The translations under genes were made by a program, and so were the position numbers. Shown here in pieces: positions 11,708 to 13,509 of a stretch of DNA of 13,509 bases. How positions within the stretch are numbered: the stretch's first letter is position 1; the number at the start of each line of letters is the position of its first letter. Below the pieces are notes generated by a model. The model was not told the DNA's origin. It did not search any database and saw nothing but the letters and a program-made list of their open reading frames with translations. Origin of the DNA: Actinomycetes bacterium (lineage in GTDB: Bacteria > Actinomycetota > Actinomycetes > S36-B12 > UBA5976); NCBI GenBank assembly GCA_021784375.1, contig JAJXSV010000041.1:1-13509 (forward strand), written 5' to 3'.

Positions 11708-12226
11708 GTGACGAGACCGCCGGCCGTCGATGAGGAGCTCATGCGCACGCTGTACGCGGAGTACGGCGGGCCGTTGCTGCACTACGTCACCGGTCTCACC
11801 GGTGGCGATCGGCAGCATGCGGAGGACATCGTCCAGGAGACCCTGCTGCGCGCCTGGCGCCATCCGGAGGTCGTCCAGTCCGCGGATCGCTCGCCTCGTT
11901 CCTGGCTCTTCGCGGTCGCGCGCAACCTCGCCATCGACGCCCACCGGGCGCGCATGGCCCGCCCGCAGGAGGTCGGAGAACCGGCAGAGGTCGCGGTCGA
12001 CGACAGGCGCCTCGACGACACCCTCACCCACTTCGAGATCCTGGAGGCCCTGCAGGGACTGGCCACCCAGCATCGTGATGTCATCATCGCCGTCTACTAC
12101 CGCGGCCTGTCCATCGATGAGGCGGCCGTCCAGTTGGGCGTGCCTGCGGGCACCATCAAGTCGCGGTGCCATTACGCGCTCCGGGCATTGCGCGTGCTCT
12201 GCGCTGAACGGGGGTTGCTCCCATGA
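11708..12226 (+). CDS. ECF RNA polymerase sigma factor (SigL-like)
   Basis: 172-residue group 4 sigma factor with only regions 2 and 4. Region 2 (about 14-80) shows LYAEYGGPLLHYV, HAEDIVQETLLRAWRH and the -10-recognition part RSWLFAVARNLAIDAHRAR. A short linker follows. Region 4 (about 108-166) has the helix-turn-helix ALQGLATQHRDVIIAVYYRGLSIDEAA and VQLGVPAGTIKSRCHYALRALR. The GTG at 11708 is preferred because it sits 9 nt after the predicted CGTA element. An in-frame ATG at 11741 with GAGGAG just before it would remove only non-conserved residues. The stop overlaps the anti-sigma start (ATGA), the standard coupled sigma/anti-sigma arrangement. The promoter motif and the anti-sigma type suggest the SigL class. 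Its likely targets in view are its own operon and the divergent lipoprotein. Confidence 0.93.
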   Translation: MTRPPAVDEELMRTLYAEYGGPLLHYVTGLTGGDRQHAEDIVQETLLRAWRHPEVVQSADRSPRSWLFAVARNLAIDAHRARMARPQEVGEPAEVAVDDRRLDDTLTHFEILEALQGLATQHRDVIIAVYYRGLSIDEAAVQLGVPAGTIKSRCHYALRALRVLCAERGLLP

Positions 12227-12867
12227 GATGTGACGACATCCAACAGGAGATCGCACTGTCGCTCCTCACCGGAGCGGAACTTCCGGAAGCGCTGCAGGGG
12301 CACATCGCCACCTGCCCCACCTGCTCCGCCGAGCAGGCCTCGCTGCGCGGCGTTGCGCAACTCCTCCCCCGCTTGACGCTCGACGAGGTCACCGCGCGCC
12401 CCGTCGTCACCGAAGGGGACCTGCTGCCGCGGCTCCTGCAGCGGGTCGTGGAGGAGCGCCAACGGCAGCGCCGGAACCGGCGCCTGGCCGTCGCCTCCAC
12501 CCTGGCGCTTGCCGCAGCCGTGCTCGTCATCGCCCTCGCCTCGTTGGGTGGTGTCCTCGGCGGCAACCAGCAGGCGATCATGGCGAGTGCCACCGCGAAC
12601 GGGATCCAGGCCACCGCCGCCATCACGCCGTCCGGCTCGGGCAGCAGCTTGGCCCTGTCGATCAAGGGCGTACCGCGCGGCACGCGTTGCATCCTGCGCG
12701 TCGAGAGCACGTCAGCGGCCGAGGAGACACTCACCGTGTGGACCGCGGACTACTACGGCGCTGCCAGCACGAGCGGACGGTCCGCCTTCCCGCCCGACGA
12801 GATCGCCCGCGTCACGGTGTCGCGCGTTGGCGGCCCGCTGCTCCTGGCCATCCCCGTCGCCACCTAG
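12223..12867 (+). CDS. Membrane-bound zinc-binding anti-sigma factor (ZAS type)
   Basis: 214 residues. The cytoplasmic anti-sigma domain (about 1-85) contains the ZAS zinc motif H-x3-C-x2-C as H27, C31, C34 in GHIATCPTC, with C3 as a possible fourth ligand. A basic stretch RQRRNRR leads into one membrane helix (about 88-112). An extracytoplasmic domain (about 113-214) follows with GTRCILRVES and WTADYYG. This should bind and silence the ECF sigma factor and release it on an envelope or redox signal, as for RslA with SigL in mycobacteria (the homology is my inference). ATG 12223 overlaps the sigma stop by 4 nt. No terminator is evident after the TAG. Confidence 0.92.
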   Translation: MRCDDIQQEIALSLLTGAELPEALQGHIATCPTCSAEQASLRGVAQLLPRLTLDEVTARPVVTEGDLLPRLLQRVVEERQRQRRNRRLAVASTLALAAAVLVIALASLGGVLGGNQQAIMASATANGIQATAAITPSGSGSSLALSIKGVPRGTRCILRVESTSAAEETLTVWTADYYGAASTSGRSAFPPDEIARVTVSRVGGPLLLAIPVAT

Positions 12868-13025
12868 GGCAGCCAGCACTCGACCGACGGTCCCGACGAC
12901 GTCGTGATGACCCGACACCATCGGCGACCGGCAACCGGCCGCCCGCAGCACGGGGCACACGTTCGGTCGGCCGGTCCACGCTTCCTCTGGCAGCGTATGC
13001 GGCAAGGCGTGGAAAGGTCCTGGGC
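12868..13025. other. Intergenic region before hutF
   Basis: These 158 nt between the anti-sigma gene and hutF contain a perfect 10-bp palindrome ACGACGTCGT at 12896-12905, but no strong hairpin and no clear promoter. A GGAAAGG ribosome site for hutF is at 13011-13017. Read-through from the sigma operon cannot be excluded. Confidence 0.4.
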
Positions 13026-13509
13026 ATGAGCGAAACCGGCAGCGTGACCCGTCGTCTGCACGCGGAGCGGGCCTGGCTCGGCGGCGACGCGGTGGCCAGC
13101 GATGTGCTCATCGAACTGGCGGACGGAGTCATCACCAAGGTCACTCCAGACACCCCCTTGCCGCCCGATGGGGAGCGCCTGCGCGGCCTCACCATGCCCG
13201 GCCTGCAGAACACCCACTCCCACGTCTTCCATCGGGCGATCCGCGGGCACACGCAGGCCGGTGCGGCGGACTTCTGGGCCTGGCGCGACCTCATGTACGG
13301 GGTGGCAGCGCGGCTGACACCGGACTCCCTGTACGCCTTGGCCCGCGCCACCTACGGCGAGATGGCATTGGCCGGCATCACTGCGGTCGGCGAGTTCTTC
13401 TACCTGCACAACGACGGATCCGGCGCGCGCTACTCCGATGCCAACGCGCTGGGGCACGCCGTGGCCGCCGCCGCGACCGATGCGGGCATCCGGATGACCC
13501 TGCTCGACA
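13026..13509 (+). CDS. hutF: Formimidoylglutamate deiminase, 5' part only
   Basis: The first 161 codons of an amidohydrolase-superfamily enzyme; the gene runs off the window. HutF hydrolyses N-formimino-L-glutamate to N-formylglutamate in the five-step histidine degradation pathway. Seen are the N-terminal beta-sandwich part (LHAERAWLGGD, VLIELADGVITKV), then LTMPGLQNTHSHVFHRAIRG with the metal-binding H64-x-H66. WAWRDLMYGVAARLTPDSLYALARATYGEMALAGITAVGEFFYLH follows (cited by its ends W91 and H135), characteristic of HutF rather than of cytosine deaminases or TrzN/AtzA relatives. GGAAAGG lies 8 nt before the ATG. Other hut genes would be expected downstream, outside the window. Confidence 0.88.
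   Translation, partial: MSETGSVTRRLHAERAWLGGDAVASDVLIELADGVITKVTPDTPLPPDGERLRGLTMPGLQNTHSHVFHRAIRGHTQAGAADFWAWRDLMYGVAARLTPDSLYALARATYGEMALAGITAVGEFFYLHNDGSGARYSDANALGHAVAAAATDAGIRMTLLD

Noticed and set aside
1..13509. Search for CRISPR arrays, tRNA/rRNA, insertion sequences, phage or defence genes
   Set aside because: No spaced direct repeats, cloverleaf, transposase, integrase or nuclease motifs were seen by reading both strands. No automated search was possible.

Overview
The window is GC-rich, densely coding DNA. Long spurious reverse-frame ORFs, GTG and TTG starts, GGAGG-type ribosome sites mixed with apparently leaderless genes, an OmpR-type two-component pair, an ECF sigma factor with a ZAS anti-sigma, and a HutF-type deiminase all point to a chromosomal segment of an actinobacterium (Actinomycetota). 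I cannot name the genus. I see no rRNA, tRNA, CRISPR, insertion sequence or phage gene, so this reads as ordinary chromosome rather than an island.

Layout. 1-1270: a short SSB paralogue (+) converges on a glycerophosphodiester phosphodiesterase (-), with stop codons overlapping. 1424-1711: a small exported, extremely lysine-rich protein (+), closed by a strong hairpin shared with the convergent two-component operon. 1787-3828: response regulator and sensor kinase (-), overlapping by 4 nt. 3829-4083: divergent control region. 4084-5583: a class III aminotransferase related to glutamate-1-semialdehyde aminomutase (+), ending at a long bidirectional hairpin. 5642-7513: 4-alpha-glucanotransferase MalQ (-). 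7648-8316: an exported protein of unknown function (-). 8527-9836: an NfeD-like protein and an SPFH/stomatin protein in one operon (-). 9985-11153: a MarR repressor (-) divergent from a small F420/NADP-oxidoreductase-like protein (+), with two matching operators between them. 11208-12867: a cupredoxin-like lipoprotein (-) divergent from an ECF sigma/anti-sigma operon (+). 13026 to the end: the 5' part of hutF (+).

Three regulatory units can be read from the DNA. (1) The MarR/oxidoreductase intergenic region carries a TTGACA-N17-TAGCAT promoter, two GTTG-N6-CAAC inverted repeats, and a probable leaderless promoter for marR. (2) The sigma/lipoprotein intergenic region carries two divergent copies of TGAAC-N17-CGTA, each exactly 9 nt before the start codon. 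This suggests that the sigma factor drives both its own operon and the lipoprotein from near-leaderless transcripts. The arrangement resembles the SigL/RslA system of mycobacteria. (3) Four strong hairpins separate the transcription units.

Nothing here is clearly a wholly new system. The best leads are the divergent ECF promoter pair with its cupredoxin target, the acid-free lysine-rich exported protein, the His/Cys-containing exported orphan, and the MarR operator pair.
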